Of a DNA stretch of 64,000 bases, positions 9,150 to 17,301 are shown piece by piece. The stretch is taken from contig JANRLQ010000007.1 in the NCBI GenBank assembly GCA_033762375.1, forward strand, positions 1-64,000, given 5' to 3'. Within the stretch, counting starts at the first letter, position 1. Each line of letters opens with the position of its first letter. The stretch is from RDXT01 sp033762375 (lineage in GTDB: Bacteria; Bacteroidota; Bacteroidia; J057). The notes under the pieces were generated by a model, which was given only the letters and a program-made list of their open reading frames with translations, searched no databases and had not been told where the DNA came from. Made by a program: the position numbers and the translations under genes.

Positions 9150-9168
9150 AGGTTTAGTAAACGTCTGA
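9108..9168. repeat. Tandem 12-mer plus 20-bp inverted repeat over a stop codon
   Basis: CAGACGTTTACT occurs at 9117-9128 and 9129-9140, with a shortened copy (CAGACGCTT) at 9108-9116, and inverted at 9156-9167. The arms 9128-9147 and 9149-9168 are exact reverse complements with a single central base. The thioesterase stop codon (9147-9149) is at the centre. There is no T-run on either strand, so this is not a typical intrinsic terminator. It lies just upstream of the predicted lolD promoter, a suitable place for an operator. Confidence 0.85.
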
Positions 9169-9186
9169 AACACCTCCAAAAAAGCG

Positions 9187-9194
9187 TATATTTG
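9187..9194 (+). promoter_or_regulatory. Predicted lolD promoter -7 box
   Basis: TATATTTG matches the Bacteroidota -7 consensus exactly and lies 37 bases before the lolD ATG at 9231. No clear TTG -33 element is seen at the expected distance, where the long palindrome ends instead. Confidence 0.6.
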
Positions 9195-9230
9195 CAGCAT
9201 GGTCACCCCCATCGGTGTACCGGACCCGAC

Positions 9231-9914
9231 ATGTTACAGGCAGTAGATCTACATAAAGCATACGGACAGGTACAGGTACTCCGGGGCGTGAGCCTGGTGC
9301 TGGGGGCCGGAGAGGTGGTGGCGCTGGTAGGCGCCTCTGGTGCTGGCAAAAGCACCCTGCTGCAACTCATGGGCACCCTGGATGTACCGGATACAGGCAG
9401 TATCCTGCTCGATGGGCAGGACATCACACGATTGCCGGAGCGTGCCCGCGCACGATTCAGAAACCTGTCTTTGGGGTTTGTGTTTCAGTTTCACCACCTG
9501 CTCCCAGAGTTTACAGCCCTGGAGAATGTCTGTATGCCGGCCTGGATCGCGGGCACTCCCCGGCAAGGGGTACTTGATCGGGCGGAGTCGCTGCTGGAGC
9601 GGCTGGGCCTGAGCCACCGCCTCCACCACAAACCCTCCCAGCTCTCCGGCGGGGAGCAGCAGCGGGTATCCGTAGCCCGTGCCCTGATTAATCAGCCCAA
9701 GGTCATCCTGGCCGACGAGCCTACCGGCAACCTGGACACCCAAAATAGTGAGGAACTGTTTCAGCTTATGTTTGAGCTGGCCCGGCATACCCAGGTGTCT
9801 TTCCTGATCGCGACACATAACCTGGCCCTGGCTGCACAGGCAGACCGGATCATTTATATCCAGGATGGTCGTCTGAAAGACCAGCCTGAGGTCAGACCTC
9901 AGCCGGCAGGATAA
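9231..9914 (+). CDS. lolD: ABC transporter ATP-binding protein, LolD type
   Basis: 227-residue ATPase subunit with Walker A GASGAGKST near residue 38, signature motif LSGGEQQRV near 140 and Walker B ILADEPTGNLD near 160. Sequence and length fit LolD/MacB-type ATPases; LolD drives release of lipoproteins from the inner membrane with LolC/E. No permease gene is adjacent, which is usual for lolD in Bacteroidota. The ATG at 9231 gives the normal N-terminus (MLQAVDLHKAYG) and fits the promoter box at 9187; an upstream TTG at 9192 lies inside that box. The 3' end overlaps the convergent channel gene by 23 bases. Confidence 0.85.
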   Translation: MLQAVDLHKAYGQVQVLRGVSLVLGAGEVVALVGASGAGKSTLLQLMGTLDVPDTGSILLDGQDITRLPERARARFRNLSLGFVFQFHHLLPEFTALENVCMPAWIAGTPRQGVLDRAESLLERLGLSHRLHHKPSQLSGGEQQRVSVARALINQPKVILADEPTGNLDTQNSEELFQLMFELARHTQVSFLIATHNLALAAQADRIIYIQDGRLKDQPEVRPQPAG

Positions 9915-10716
9915 CCACCTTCTCCGTCACCAGCCTGCTGGCGGGAATCACTACCTTGCCCCGGCTGGTAATCAGGATGCAGGAGACGTTGTCTATTTTT
10001 TCGATAATCCCGGTTTCACCGCCGATCTCTATGCGCAGCCCTGCCTGAAACGTATGTCGGCTGTACAGGGTCGCGAGCATGCTCGTGAGCACATCCCGCG
10101 CTGCATATCCATACGCCAGCGCGAAGGCAAGCATGATCCCGCCGATTATCAGCGAAATATTGGCGGTCAGGAGGCTGGTATCTATCCCGGCCTGGTCCAG
10201 GGCTGTCACGGTCACCAGCAAGACCAAAAAAGCAAACAATGCCAGGCTGATCACCCGCCAGGCGGCCACGCCCATAGACTTGAGGGCTGTGCCCAGGACA
10301 TCCTTGACTTTGTCAGCCAGCAGAAATCCGCCTCCCAGGATCAGCAGGGCTGTCATCAACTGAGGGACGTATGCAATAAGGGCACTTAGTTGCTCAGAGA
10401 CAAAGGTCAACTGAAGGGTATCTGCCGCACTGAGGATAAAGATCAGCATCAGGGTCCAGTACACAAACTGCCGGATCAGCTGATCAGGTTTGACCTGGAT
10501 ACCGGCCCCTTTGAGGGCGGAGGTCTCATTGAGGCGCTGGGCGATACGGTCAGCACCAAGCCGGGTCACCAGCCGGGCAGCCAGCCGGGAGAGGCCCCTT
10601 GCCAGGAGCCATCCCAGGAGGAGGAGCAGCAGGGCACCACCCAACCGGGGCAGTCCCCCCGCTATCTGGGTAATAATCAGGGTCAGGGACTGTTGGAGTG
10701 CTTCGAGCAATGACAT
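9892..10716 (-). CDS. CmpX-like mechanosensitive channel family protein
   Basis: 274 residues with hydrophobic segments near 20-40, 85-105, 110-135, 155-175 and 185-210, followed by a short beta-rich domain (GGETGIIEKIDNVSCILIT). This matches the conserved TM-helix/MscS-related family that includes Pseudomonas CmpX rather than classical MscS. The role is probably gating of ions or solutes under membrane tension, but this is inferred from family only. It is the last gene of a - strand series starting with the ECF sigma factor, so it may belong to that sigma factor's operon. Confidence 0.75.
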   Translation of the reverse strand: MSLLEALQQSLTLIITQIAGGLPRLGGALLLLLLGWLLARGLSRLAARLVTRLGADRIAQRLNETSALKGAGIQVKPDQLIRQFVYWTLMLIFILSAADTLQLTFVSEQLSALIAYVPQLMTALLILGGGFLLADKVKDVLGTALKSMGVAAWRVISLALFAFLVLLVTVTALDQAGIDTSLLTANISLIIGGIMLAFALAYGYAARDVLTSMLATLYSRHTFQAGLRIEIGGETGIIEKIDNVSCILITSRGKVVIPASRLVTEKVVILPAEV

Positions 10717-10761
10717 GGGAGTAGGTCGTTACAGCCGAATATATGGGATACAAGGATAAAC

Positions 10762-10965
10762 TCAAGGGTTATCTGGCGGACTGGCAGGCTGATCTTCAGT
10801 GCCTGCGGGCGAAAGGGCATGGATCAGCACCTCAAACGGAGCGGCCAGAAATAACTCCGCCATATCCATGACACAACGCAGGGCATACACGCTCCCGAGC
10901 GTTTGGTCCCGGGTTTCGGGAGGAAGCTCTGCCTGGGGTTCCAGTTCTTTGAAGGGTTGATTCAT
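10762..10965 (-). CDS. Small conserved-looking protein, function unknown
   Basis: 67 residues, without signal peptide or membrane segment. The N-terminal part is polar and acidic (MNQPFKELEPQAELPPETRD), followed by a more hydrophobic helix-like core around residues 22-52 and a proline-rich tail. It sits 54 bases after the ECF sigma gene and 45 bases before the channel gene on the same strand. A small soluble protein in this position could be a modulator of the sigma factor, but it has none of the cysteine or histidine signature of a ZAS anti-sigma factor. Confidence 0.65.
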   Translation of the reverse strand: MNQPFKELEPQAELPPETRDQTLGSVYALRCVMDMAELFLAAPFEVLIHALSPAGTEDQPASPPDNP

Positions 10966-11019
10966 ACAGGTGACGCTGAGTGCCTAAACTTACATATATC
11001 AGACGCAAGTACCAACCGG

Positions 11020-11583
11020 TCAGGGTTCTTCCATCCCGGTAATCAGGTCCTTGACCCGGGCGCGGGCGCGGGCGAGTCGCATTTTGACAGCACTTTCAGA
11101 GATTTCCAGCGAGTCCATGAGGTCCCTGACGGGCACATCGTCCTGATACTTCATGAGCAGCAGGGCTTTGTCTTCCGGCGAAAGCTGGGCCAGTGCCCTG
11201 CGCAGCAGGTCCGTGCGGGTCTTGAGGAGTTCCTGCTCCTCCCGGTCGTCATCTGCGGCGATATCCGGTGCTTCCTCGAGGTCTATTTGTTTGGTGCGGC
11301 TGGCTTTGCGGTAGTACTCGACGCAGTAGTTGTAGGTCACAGCATAAAGCCAGGTCGAAAACTTACTGGTACCCTTAAACCGGGCCAACTGCGTGAACGC
11401 TTTGAGCAGTACATCCTGCGCCATGTCCTCCGCCACCTCCGGATCATGCGCAAAACTCAGGCATTTGCGATAGACCTTGGTCGCATACCGATCATACAAT
11501 ACCGCAAACAGACTCGTATCGCCTCCCTGCAGCAGGGATTCGATGATTTGTTCGTCTGTCTGGGGATTCAATCGCGGTTTCAC
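11020..11583 (-). CDS. ECF-type RNA polymerase sigma factor
   Basis: 187 residues with sigma region 2 (AEDMAQDVLLKAFTQLARFKG, then the FSTWLYAVTYNYCVEYYRK stretch that binds and melts the -10 region) and region 4 (LSPEDKALLLMKYQDDVPVRDL followed by the helix-turn-helix ISESAVKMRLARARARVKDL). An acidic linker (DIAADDDREEQE) separates them. The start codon is GTG; no better ATG lies upstream. It leads a three-gene - strand unit with a small protein and a CmpX-like channel, which suggests an envelope-stress role. No anti-sigma gene with a membrane helix is adjacent. Confidence 0.93.
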   Translation of the reverse strand: MKPRLNPQTDEQIIESLLQGGDTSLFAVLYDRYATKVYRKCLSFAHDPEVAEDMAQDVLLKAFTQLARFKGTSKFSTWLYAVTYNYCVEYYRKASRTKQIDLEEAPDIAADDDREEQELLKTRTDLLRRALAQLSPEDKALLLMKYQDDVPVRDLMDSLEISESAVKMRLARARARVKDLITGMEEP

Positions 11584-11715
11584 GGGTAGAAAGAGGAGCG
11601 TTGCGTTTTATGCCTGCAAGTACGGTAAAATCCGCTGACCATCTACAGGTAACCTGTTGAAACTGAGTTGGAAAAAATCACGTTTTTCAGGAAGTCAAAT
11701 GGGCGCCTGCCTGCT

Positions 11716-11747
11716 AAAAAAAAGCCCTGTACGAGACGTACAGGGCT
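11716..11747 (-). terminator. Intrinsic terminator after pdhB
   Basis: A perfect 11-bp stem (11723-11733 with 11737-11747) and a 3-base loop; read on the - strand it is followed by eight T residues. It lies 25 bases beyond the pdhB stop codon. Confidence 0.92.
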
Positions 11748-11771
11748 ATATCAGGCTAAAAAAACATCAGG

Positions 11772-12752
11772 TCAGTTGCGGTACAGGACCGCCTTAACAG
11801 CCTCCACGACCCGGCCCGGATTAGGCAGGAAGGTGTCTACGAGGGTGCTGGAGTACGGGAGTGGGGTATCCCGGCCCGTCACGCGGAGTACAGGTGCGTC
11901 AATATAGTCAAAAGCACGCTTTTGGATCATGTAGGTAAGCTCACCGGCAAAGGCAGCCAGCGGCCAGGACTCCTCTACGACCACGCAGCGGTTGGTTTTT
12001 TTGACAGAGTTGACGACCGTATCGTAGTCAATCGGGCGGAGTGAGCGCAGGTCAATGACTTCAGCGCTGATACCCATCTGTGCGAGTTCTTCGGCAGCCT
12101 TGAGGGTGACGTGTACCATCTTGCCAAAAGACACGAGGGTGACATCTGTACCAGCCCGCTTGATGTCGGCTACGCCGATGGGGGTAAGGTATTCGCCCTC
12201 GGGTACCATGCCTTTGTCGCCATACATGACCTCAGACTCCATCACGAGGACGGGGTTAGGGTCGCGGATAGCGGACTTGAGCAGGCCCTTGCCATCGGCG
12301 GGGGTACTGGGGGTGACCACTTTGAGACCGGGGCAATTGGCAAACCAGTTTTCGAAGCTCTGAGAGTGCGTCGCAGCCAACTGGCCTGCGGCACCACTGG
12401 GTCCCCGAAATACGATGGGCACATGATATTGCCCGCCGCTCATCTGGTGCATCTTGGCGGCATTGTTGATCACCTGATCTATGGCCACCAGCGAGAAGTT
12501 GAAGGTCATAAACTCAATGATCGGACGCAGGCCCAGCATGGCCGCTCCTACCCCGATCCCGGCAAATCCCAGCTCAGAGATCGGTGTATCTATCACCCGC
12601 TTGGGGCCAAACTCAGCCAGCATGCCCTGGCTTACTTTATAGGCTCCATTATATTCCGCCACTTCTTCTCCCATCAGAAACACATTGCTATCGCGATGCA
12701 TCTCTTCGGTCATGGCTTCACGCAAGGCTTCACGGAATGTAAGTTCTTTCAT
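11772..12752 (-). CDS. pdhB: Pyruvate dehydrogenase E1 component, beta subunit
   Basis: 326 residues of the alpha2beta2-type E1 beta chain, which with the alpha chain uses thiamine diphosphate to decarboxylate pyruvate and acetylate the E2 lipoyl arm. Family marks include the MGEEVAEYNGAYKVSQGMLAEFG start, the DTPISELGFAGIGVGAAMLG segment and the FRGPSGAAGQLAATHSQSFE region. The C-terminal transketolase domain has EESWPLAAFAGEL and VTGRDTPLPY. The E1 alpha, E2 and E3 genes are not within the window. A branched-chain 2-oxoacid E1 beta is the nearest alternative, but the sequence fits pyruvate dehydrogenase better. A strong terminator follows. Confidence 0.93.
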   Translation of the reverse strand: MKELTFREALREAMTEEMHRDSNVFLMGEEVAEYNGAYKVSQGMLAEFGPKRVIDTPISELGFAGIGVGAAMLGLRPIIEFMTFNFSLVAIDQVINNAAKMHQMSGGQYHVPIVFRGPSGAAGQLAATHSQSFENWFANCPGLKVVTPSTPADGKGLLKSAIRDPNPVLVMESEVMYGDKGMVPEGEYLTPIGVADIKRAGTDVTLVSFGKMVHVTLKAAEELAQMGISAEVIDLRSLRPIDYDTVVNSVKKTNRCVVVEESWPLAAFAGELTYMIQKRAFDYIDAPVLRVTGRDTPLPYSSTLVDTFLPNPGRVVEAVKAVLYRN

Positions 12753-12854
12753 AGAAGAATTTAGCGTATGTACGTATCAGGTCCCGAAAGTAGGAAAAAA
12801 ATGCCAGTACGACATAATCGAAATTATTTCCGTCCAGAAAATCCTTTGACCGCC

Positions 12855-13421
12855 TCAGTGTGTATCCAAATCCTTGAGTACCTGCCCGAGAAATTTCCGG
12901 ATCCCGTCATACGCTTCAGCATGTCCCCGCAGCCGGGTAGTGACATAAGCATCGTCTGTACGGAGGTCGCGGATATAAAAATAAAACTGAAACTGGGTAT
13001 ATCGGTTGGCAAACATCTTATTGGCTGTGCCATATTTGATCCAGGCTGGCACCATGGCTTCTTTTTTAGCTACGGTCATCTGCTTGGGCATGAGGACCAT
13101 ATCAACAAAGTAGGCATATCCCCGCGCTTTGTATGCAGGAATATCAGCCAGGCTGACAAACTCCACGGGATGGGGATAAATGCCTCTGACCACTTCGCGC
13201 AGGACTTCATTGCCCCGTGCTGCATTGCGGTTCACCTGTGCGATATAGGCCTGCCGGTCCGGAGCGGCCCCCGGCTCCTCCGGCAGCTCGTCGTAGCGGG
13301 CTACCAGCAGGACACTGTCCCGGAGGTCAGCGGGGACATCCTGGATGATGTTGTTGACGGTATCGTATGCCGGCGCAAGGCCCAGCTGTACGAACCAAAG
13401 TGCAAAAAAGGCGATCAGCAT
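12855..13421 (-). CDS. Exported or membrane-anchored protein of unknown function
   Basis: 188 residues that I do not recognise. The first 20 residues (MLIAFFALWFVQLGLAP) form a hydrophobic signal or anchor; the rest is soluble with mixed charge and several aromatic stretches (FQFYFYIRDL). The gene lies 102 bases upstream of pdhB on the same strand. CAAAATATA at 13459-13467 reads TATATTTTG on the - strand, one base longer than the -7 consensus, and could be its promoter box. The frame is well used and ends just before pdhB, so it is likely a real gene. Confidence 0.65.
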   Translation of the reverse strand: MLIAFFALWFVQLGLAPAYDTVNNIIQDVPADLRDSVLLVARYDELPEEPGAAPDRQAYIAQVNRNAARGNEVLREVVRGIYPHPVEFVSLADIPAYKARGYAYFVDMVLMPKQMTVAKKEAMVPAWIKYGTANKMFANRYTQFQFYFYIRDLRTDDAYVTTRLRGHAEAYDGIRKFLGQVLKDLDTH

Positions 13422-13499
13422 ATATAAAAATCAGGCAACATGAGCCCATGAAGATACGCAAAATATACAAGCGGCGCATGCTGAAAACGCCTATACCTT

Positions 13500-14117
13500 T
13501 CATAGAGTCTGGAGCTCATGCCAGATATTCTGCCGTGCCTGCTCCTCCAGCCGGACCATGCAGTAGGCCGTCTGGTAGATATGCGGACGTGCCAGCAGTC
13601 CCTCCAGTACCCGCTGGCGGCCAGCCCGGTACACCTCATCCTGAAACATCTGATACTCCCGGCGGATCGCACGTGCATACCGGTTGTAGGCAGGCGGTTC
13701 ACTGCCCAGGATCGCAAGGTCCATGTCCAGAAACCAGAGCTCGTCAGGATGGGTAGTGCGGGGCAGGTGCCGGGCTGTCGCGATAATAAAATGATGTACG
13801 GTACTGATCAGCACTTCAGGCATCCCCATGGCCCGCATGGAAATTTCTGCCAGGGAGGCACTCTGGGCTTCATTGTCACTACGATCCGGATGGTAGATGG
13901 CATCGTGAAACCAGATAGCCCAGGTCACTGTCTGGGGTTCATGCAGGTACGGCGTAAGCTGCTCAAGCCAGCTCATGAGGTCTTCCAGGTGCTCGATACC
14001 GTGATAGACCCGGTGCGGCTCTGCATACCGGGCCAGCAGATCCAGTCCCATTGCCGCATGGCCGGGGCCGCCGTCTGGTTTGAGCTTGTGCCAGGCTTGC
14101 AGCAGCTTTGTTTCCAT
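13500..14117 (-). CDS. HD-domain metal-dependent phosphohydrolase-like protein
   Basis: 205 residues of the predicted metal-dependent hydrolase family COG4339. The metal-binding pattern is visible: YHGIEHLEDL near residue 40 (first His), WFHDAIYH near 70 (His-Asp), HHFIIATARH near 110 and a later Asp in FLDMDLAILG near 133. Substrates of this family are unknown. The gene is divergent from the acyltransferase at 14170, with 52 bases between starts. Function beyond phosphohydrolase-like fold is not predictable. Confidence 0.8.
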   Translation of the reverse strand: METKLLQAWHKLKPDGGPGHAAMGLDLLARYAEPHRVYHGIEHLEDLMSWLEQLTPYLHEPQTVTWAIWFHDAIYHPDRSDNEAQSASLAEISMRAMGMPEVLISTVHHFIIATARHLPRTTHPDELWFLDMDLAILGSEPPAYNRYARAIRREYQMFQDEVYRAGRQRVLEGLLARPHIYQTAYCMVRLEEQARQNIWHELQTL

Positions 14118-14169
14118 TTTTTCGCTTTTGCCGGTATTTTTCTCAACTTAGCACAGAATCCCCGTATCT

Positions 14170-15876
14170 ATGGAATCTGTCCAGCATTATATACAAGAAG
14201 GTATTTTGTATGAGCCTGTCATTCAGGACATTCATGATTGGCCTATTGCACGGCTGTTTCAAAAAAAGGAAAGCTTTGTACAAGAGGTGATCGAAGAAGC
14301 CCTGCACCGGCTCAACCGGCACGCTACCCAGGATGGCTCCAGCCTGGAGCATATACTGGAGCGCACGATGTACCTGGAGCGCAACCGGATGCTGGAGGAT
14401 CCCTGGAAGGTGGACCCCAAGGATGAGCCTAAGTTTTGGGGCAATATCAAAAAACAACTGGTGCTCAATGAGCAGGTAGAGTCTGATCCGGCCCTCGCCA
14501 ATGCCCGATACCAGGATATGGCACGAGCCGTAATCTCCCGGTACGCCCATGAGATCGTGAGCACGTTTCAGCCCTCAAGTTACCATTTTGCCAAGAGAAT
14601 CCTGCCATTATTTTTTTCTACCCTCCTTAATGCGTCGGCTGCCAAGACGCTACGGGCCATGATCTACCACAGTGTACAGCTCCAGGAGCGGGTGCACCTG
14701 ATCGGGGAGACAGATGCGATCCGTAAGCTGGCCAAAAAAGGCACCGTCATCCTGGTACCCACCCATATCAGCAATATGGACTCGATCCTAGTCGGATGGG
14801 GGTTGCACGCACTGGGATTGCCAGCGTTTATTTACGGAGCGGGCCTGAACCTGTTTAATACGCCTTTTGTCTCTTTTTTTATGAAGCGGCTCGGTGCCTA
14901 TAAAGTGGACCGCCGCAAGCGCAACCCTATGTACCGGGAGACGCTGGAGATGTACTCCACTGTCGCGATACGGGAGGGTGTGCACAGCTTGTTTTTTCCG
15001 GGTGGCACCCGCTCCCGGTCCGGAGAGATTGAAAAAAAACTCAAACTAGGCCTTCTCGGTACGGCCATCGAAGCCCAGCGCCGCAACTTTACAGAACCCC
15101 TGCGGGCCCCTACGGAGAAAATTTTTGTCGTGCCGCTGGTCATGAGTTATAACTTTGTTCTTGAGGCCGCCTCTCTCATCAATCAGCATCTCAAGTCCAC
15201 GGGTCAGGAGCAATACTACATTGTCAACGATGAGTTTTCCAGCATCACCAACCTGCTGAAGTTTGTCTGGACGACTTTCAGCGCCAGCTCCGACATCGTA
15301 CTGGGATTCGGCAAACCGATGGACATTTTTGGCAATATGGTGGACCTGGAAGGGAATAGCTATGACACCCATGGCAGGCTGATCAATATCCGGGAGTACT
15401 TCATGTCCCGGGGCGAAATACGGGAAGACCGGCAGCGGGATGCGGAGTATACCCTGCTGCTCGGAGAGCGGATCGTGGAGCGATACCATGTTGAAAACCG
15501 GGTTTTTTCCAGCCACCTGGTGGCCTTTGTTGCCTTTGAAATGTTCAAACGCAGGCACCGGGAACTGGACCTCTATGGGATCCTACGCCTCCAGGAAGAC
15601 GAGCGCAGCATACCCATCGAAGCGTACCGGGCCACTCTGGACCGCGTCCTGAGCCAGCTCCGGACACTGGCAGACGCAGGCAAGGTGCACCTGGCCAGCC
15701 ATATGATCAATGATACCCAGACCATCATCGAGCAGGGTATCAAAAACCTGGGGATATACCACGCCAAACGCCCGCTCAAACTCTACCAGGGTACCAGCGT
15801 GATCTCAGACAACATGAACCTTCTGTATTATTATCATAACCGATTGCTGGGATATGGGCTCGAACGTTATGTCTAA
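14170..15876 (+). CDS. Glycerol-3-phosphate/lysophosphatidate acyltransferase-like protein
   Basis: 568 residues with a central PlsC/PlsB-type acyltransferase domain. The catalytic H-x4-D motif is His199 and Asp204 in VPTHISNMDSI, and the acyl-acceptor-binding block is FFPGGTRSRSGEIE near residue 275. The long flanking regions resemble the large PlsB-type enzymes rather than short PlsC proteins. It would transfer the first or second acyl chain in phospholipid synthesis. The stop codon overlaps the start of gpsA, the enzyme that makes glycerol 3-phosphate, which strongly supports glycerol 3-phosphate as the acceptor. Confidence 0.88.
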   Translation: MESVQHYIQEGILYEPVIQDIHDWPIARLFQKKESFVQEVIEEALHRLNRHATQDGSSLEHILERTMYLERNRMLEDPWKVDPKDEPKFWGNIKKQLVLNEQVESDPALANARYQDMARAVISRYAHEIVSTFQPSSYHFAKRILPLFFSTLLNASAAKTLRAMIYHSVQLQERVHLIGETDAIRKLAKKGTVILVPTHISNMDSILVGWGLHALGLPAFIYGAGLNLFNTPFVSFFMKRLGAYKVDRRKRNPMYRETLEMYSTVAIREGVHSLFFPGGTRSRSGEIEKKLKLGLLGTAIEAQRRNFTEPLRAPTEKIFVVPLVMSYNFVLEAASLINQHLKSTGQEQYYIVNDEFSSITNLLKFVWTTFSASSDIVLGFGKPMDIFGNMVDLEGNSYDTHGRLINIREYFMSRGEIREDRQRDAEYTLLLGERIVERYHVENRVFSSHLVAFVAFEMFKRRHRELDLYGILRLQEDERSIPIEAYRATLDRVLSQLRTLADAGKVHLASHMINDTQTIIEQGIKNLGIYHAKRPLKLYQGTSVISDNMNLLYYYHNRLLGYGLERYV

Positions 15877-16906
15877 AGACCCGGTAGGGGTAGTAGGTGC
15901 CGGTAGCTTTGGGCTGGTCATGGCCAATCTCCTGGCTGAGCACCGCCCAGTCCTTCTCTATGCCCGTCGTGCAGAGGCAGTAGCCGGTATCAATGGCGAC
16001 CATCTCTGGAACCAACGCACCATACACCCACAGGTACGGGCCACCCATGACCTGGGCGAGCTGGCAGGCTGCGAGCTGATTTTCCCCATTGTGCCCTCCG
16101 GCCACTTCCGGACGATGATCCGGGAGCTGGCTCCACACTTGCGGCCCTGGCATAAACTTATCCACGGCACCAAGGGGCTGGACGTACAACTTCCGGCAGG
16201 CGAAACCCTCGAAACCGTAAAACGTCTCCGGCGCGAGCATATCCACACCATGAGCGAGGTCATGCTGCAGGAGACTGTCGTGCGGCGGGTAGGATGTGTG
16301 GCAGGTCCCAACCTGGCCGGGGAGATCGCCGAAGGCCAGCCCGCAGCGACCGTAGTCGCCAGCCGGTTTGATGAGGTCATCCGGGAAGGGCAGTTTGCCC
16401 TGCGCACGAGCATGTTTCGGGTACACGGCAATGACAACCTCCTCGGCATCGAGTTGGCCGGCGTGCTGAAAAACATCATGGCCATTGCGGCGGGTATCCT
16501 ACACGGACTGGGATACGGCGAAAACACCCGTGCCCTGCTCATCACCCGTGGACTGGCCGAGATGATCTATATCGGGAAGGCCCTGGGCGCTACGGTACAG
16601 CCGTTTTTTGGGCTGGCAGGTATCGGAGACCTCGTGGCTACCTGCTTCAGCAGCCGCAGCCGCAACTTTGCAGTGGGATACCGCCTCGCCAAAGGCGAAA
16701 GCCTGGAGCAGATCATCGCCAGCACCGAGGAGGTGGCCGAGGGGGTCCAGACTGTCCGGATCGTACATGCCCTGGCGTCTGAGTATGGTATATCTGCTCC
16801 GATCACCCTCTCGCTGTACCGCTCCCTGTTTGACGGGATGGACATCAACAAAGGTATGCGGCTGCTGATGGAGTACCCATTCCGGGAGGACGTAGAGTTT
16901 ATCTGA
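15869..16906 (+). CDS. gpsA: Glycerol-3-phosphate dehydrogenase [NAD(P)+]
   Basis: Reduces dihydroxyacetone phosphate to sn-glycerol 3-phosphate for phospholipid synthesis. The N-terminal dinucleotide-binding motif is VGAGSFGLVMANLLAEH, the catalytic-lysine region is ELAGVLKNIMAIAAGI, and GLAGIGDLVATCFSSRSRN matches the substrate-binding block. The ATG at 15869 overlaps the stop of the upstream acyltransferase by 8 bases and gives a normal N-terminus (MSKDPVGVVGAG); an ATG at 15854 is a possible alternative. Length of about 345 residues is typical. The two genes form a compact acyl-lipid operon. Confidence 0.96.
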   Translation: MSKDPVGVVGAGSFGLVMANLLAEHRPVLLYARRAEAVAGINGDHLWNQRTIHPQVRATHDLGELAGCELIFPIVPSGHFRTMIRELAPHLRPWHKLIHGTKGLDVQLPAGETLETVKRLRREHIHTMSEVMLQETVVRRVGCVAGPNLAGEIAEGQPAATVVASRFDEVIREGQFALRTSMFRVHGNDNLLGIELAGVLKNIMAIAAGILHGLGYGENTRALLITRGLAEMIYIGKALGATVQPFFGLAGIGDLVATCFSSRSRNFAVGYRLAKGESLEQIIASTEEVAEGVQTVRIVHALASEYGISAPITLSLYRSLFDGMDINKGMRLLMEYPFREDVEFI

Positions 16907-16912
16907 GTCGTA

Positions 16913-17284
16913 TCAGGCAGTGGGTTCCGGAGCCGCCTCCCGCAGGGAGGCCAGCACCCGGTCCGGATGGCGGCGGCACCGCCGGAGTTCGGTCCAGCAT
17001 TGGAGCGAGAGGGCTGTCACGCCTGGTACCGGAATCAGGCCGCCGAGTTTGTACCAGCGGTTGATTTTCAGGCGCTTACCTGCCAGCAGGGATGAGATCA
17101 CCACCTCAATGATCTCATCCAGCACAAAAGGCCCGCCCAGGAAAGCCATGTTGGCGGGCAACTCCACAACAAACAGCAAGGCGTCCACCCCGGAGGAGAT
17201 CATCATCATCCAGCGGAGCTGGCGGCGATAGGCTTCGAGAGATGCCTGGTCCGCAGGCGTGAGTTCAGACGTCATGTTCTGCAC
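16913..17284 (-). CDS. Small membrane-associated protein, unknown function
   Basis: 123 residues, not assigned to a family with confidence. Two moderately hydrophobic stretches are visible, around residues 24-60 (MMMISSGVDALLFVVELPA, then FLGGPFVLDEIIEVVISSLL) and 75-95 (LGGLIPVPGVTALSL). The C-terminal part is basic, then Ala/Pro/Glu-rich. It lies 17 bases after dapD on the same strand and ends 6 bases from gpsA in convergent orientation. The start may be the ATG at 17284 or the second Met three codons later. Likely a real gene in a dapD unit. Confidence 0.6.
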   Translation of the reverse strand: MQNMTSELTPADQASLEAYRRQLRWMMMISSGVDALLFVVELPANMAFLGGPFVLDEIIEVVISSLLAGKRLKINRWYKLGGLIPVPGVTALSLQCWTELRRCRRHPDRVLASLREAAPEPTA

Positions 17285-17301
17285 AGCTTAAGCCCGATGT
17301 A

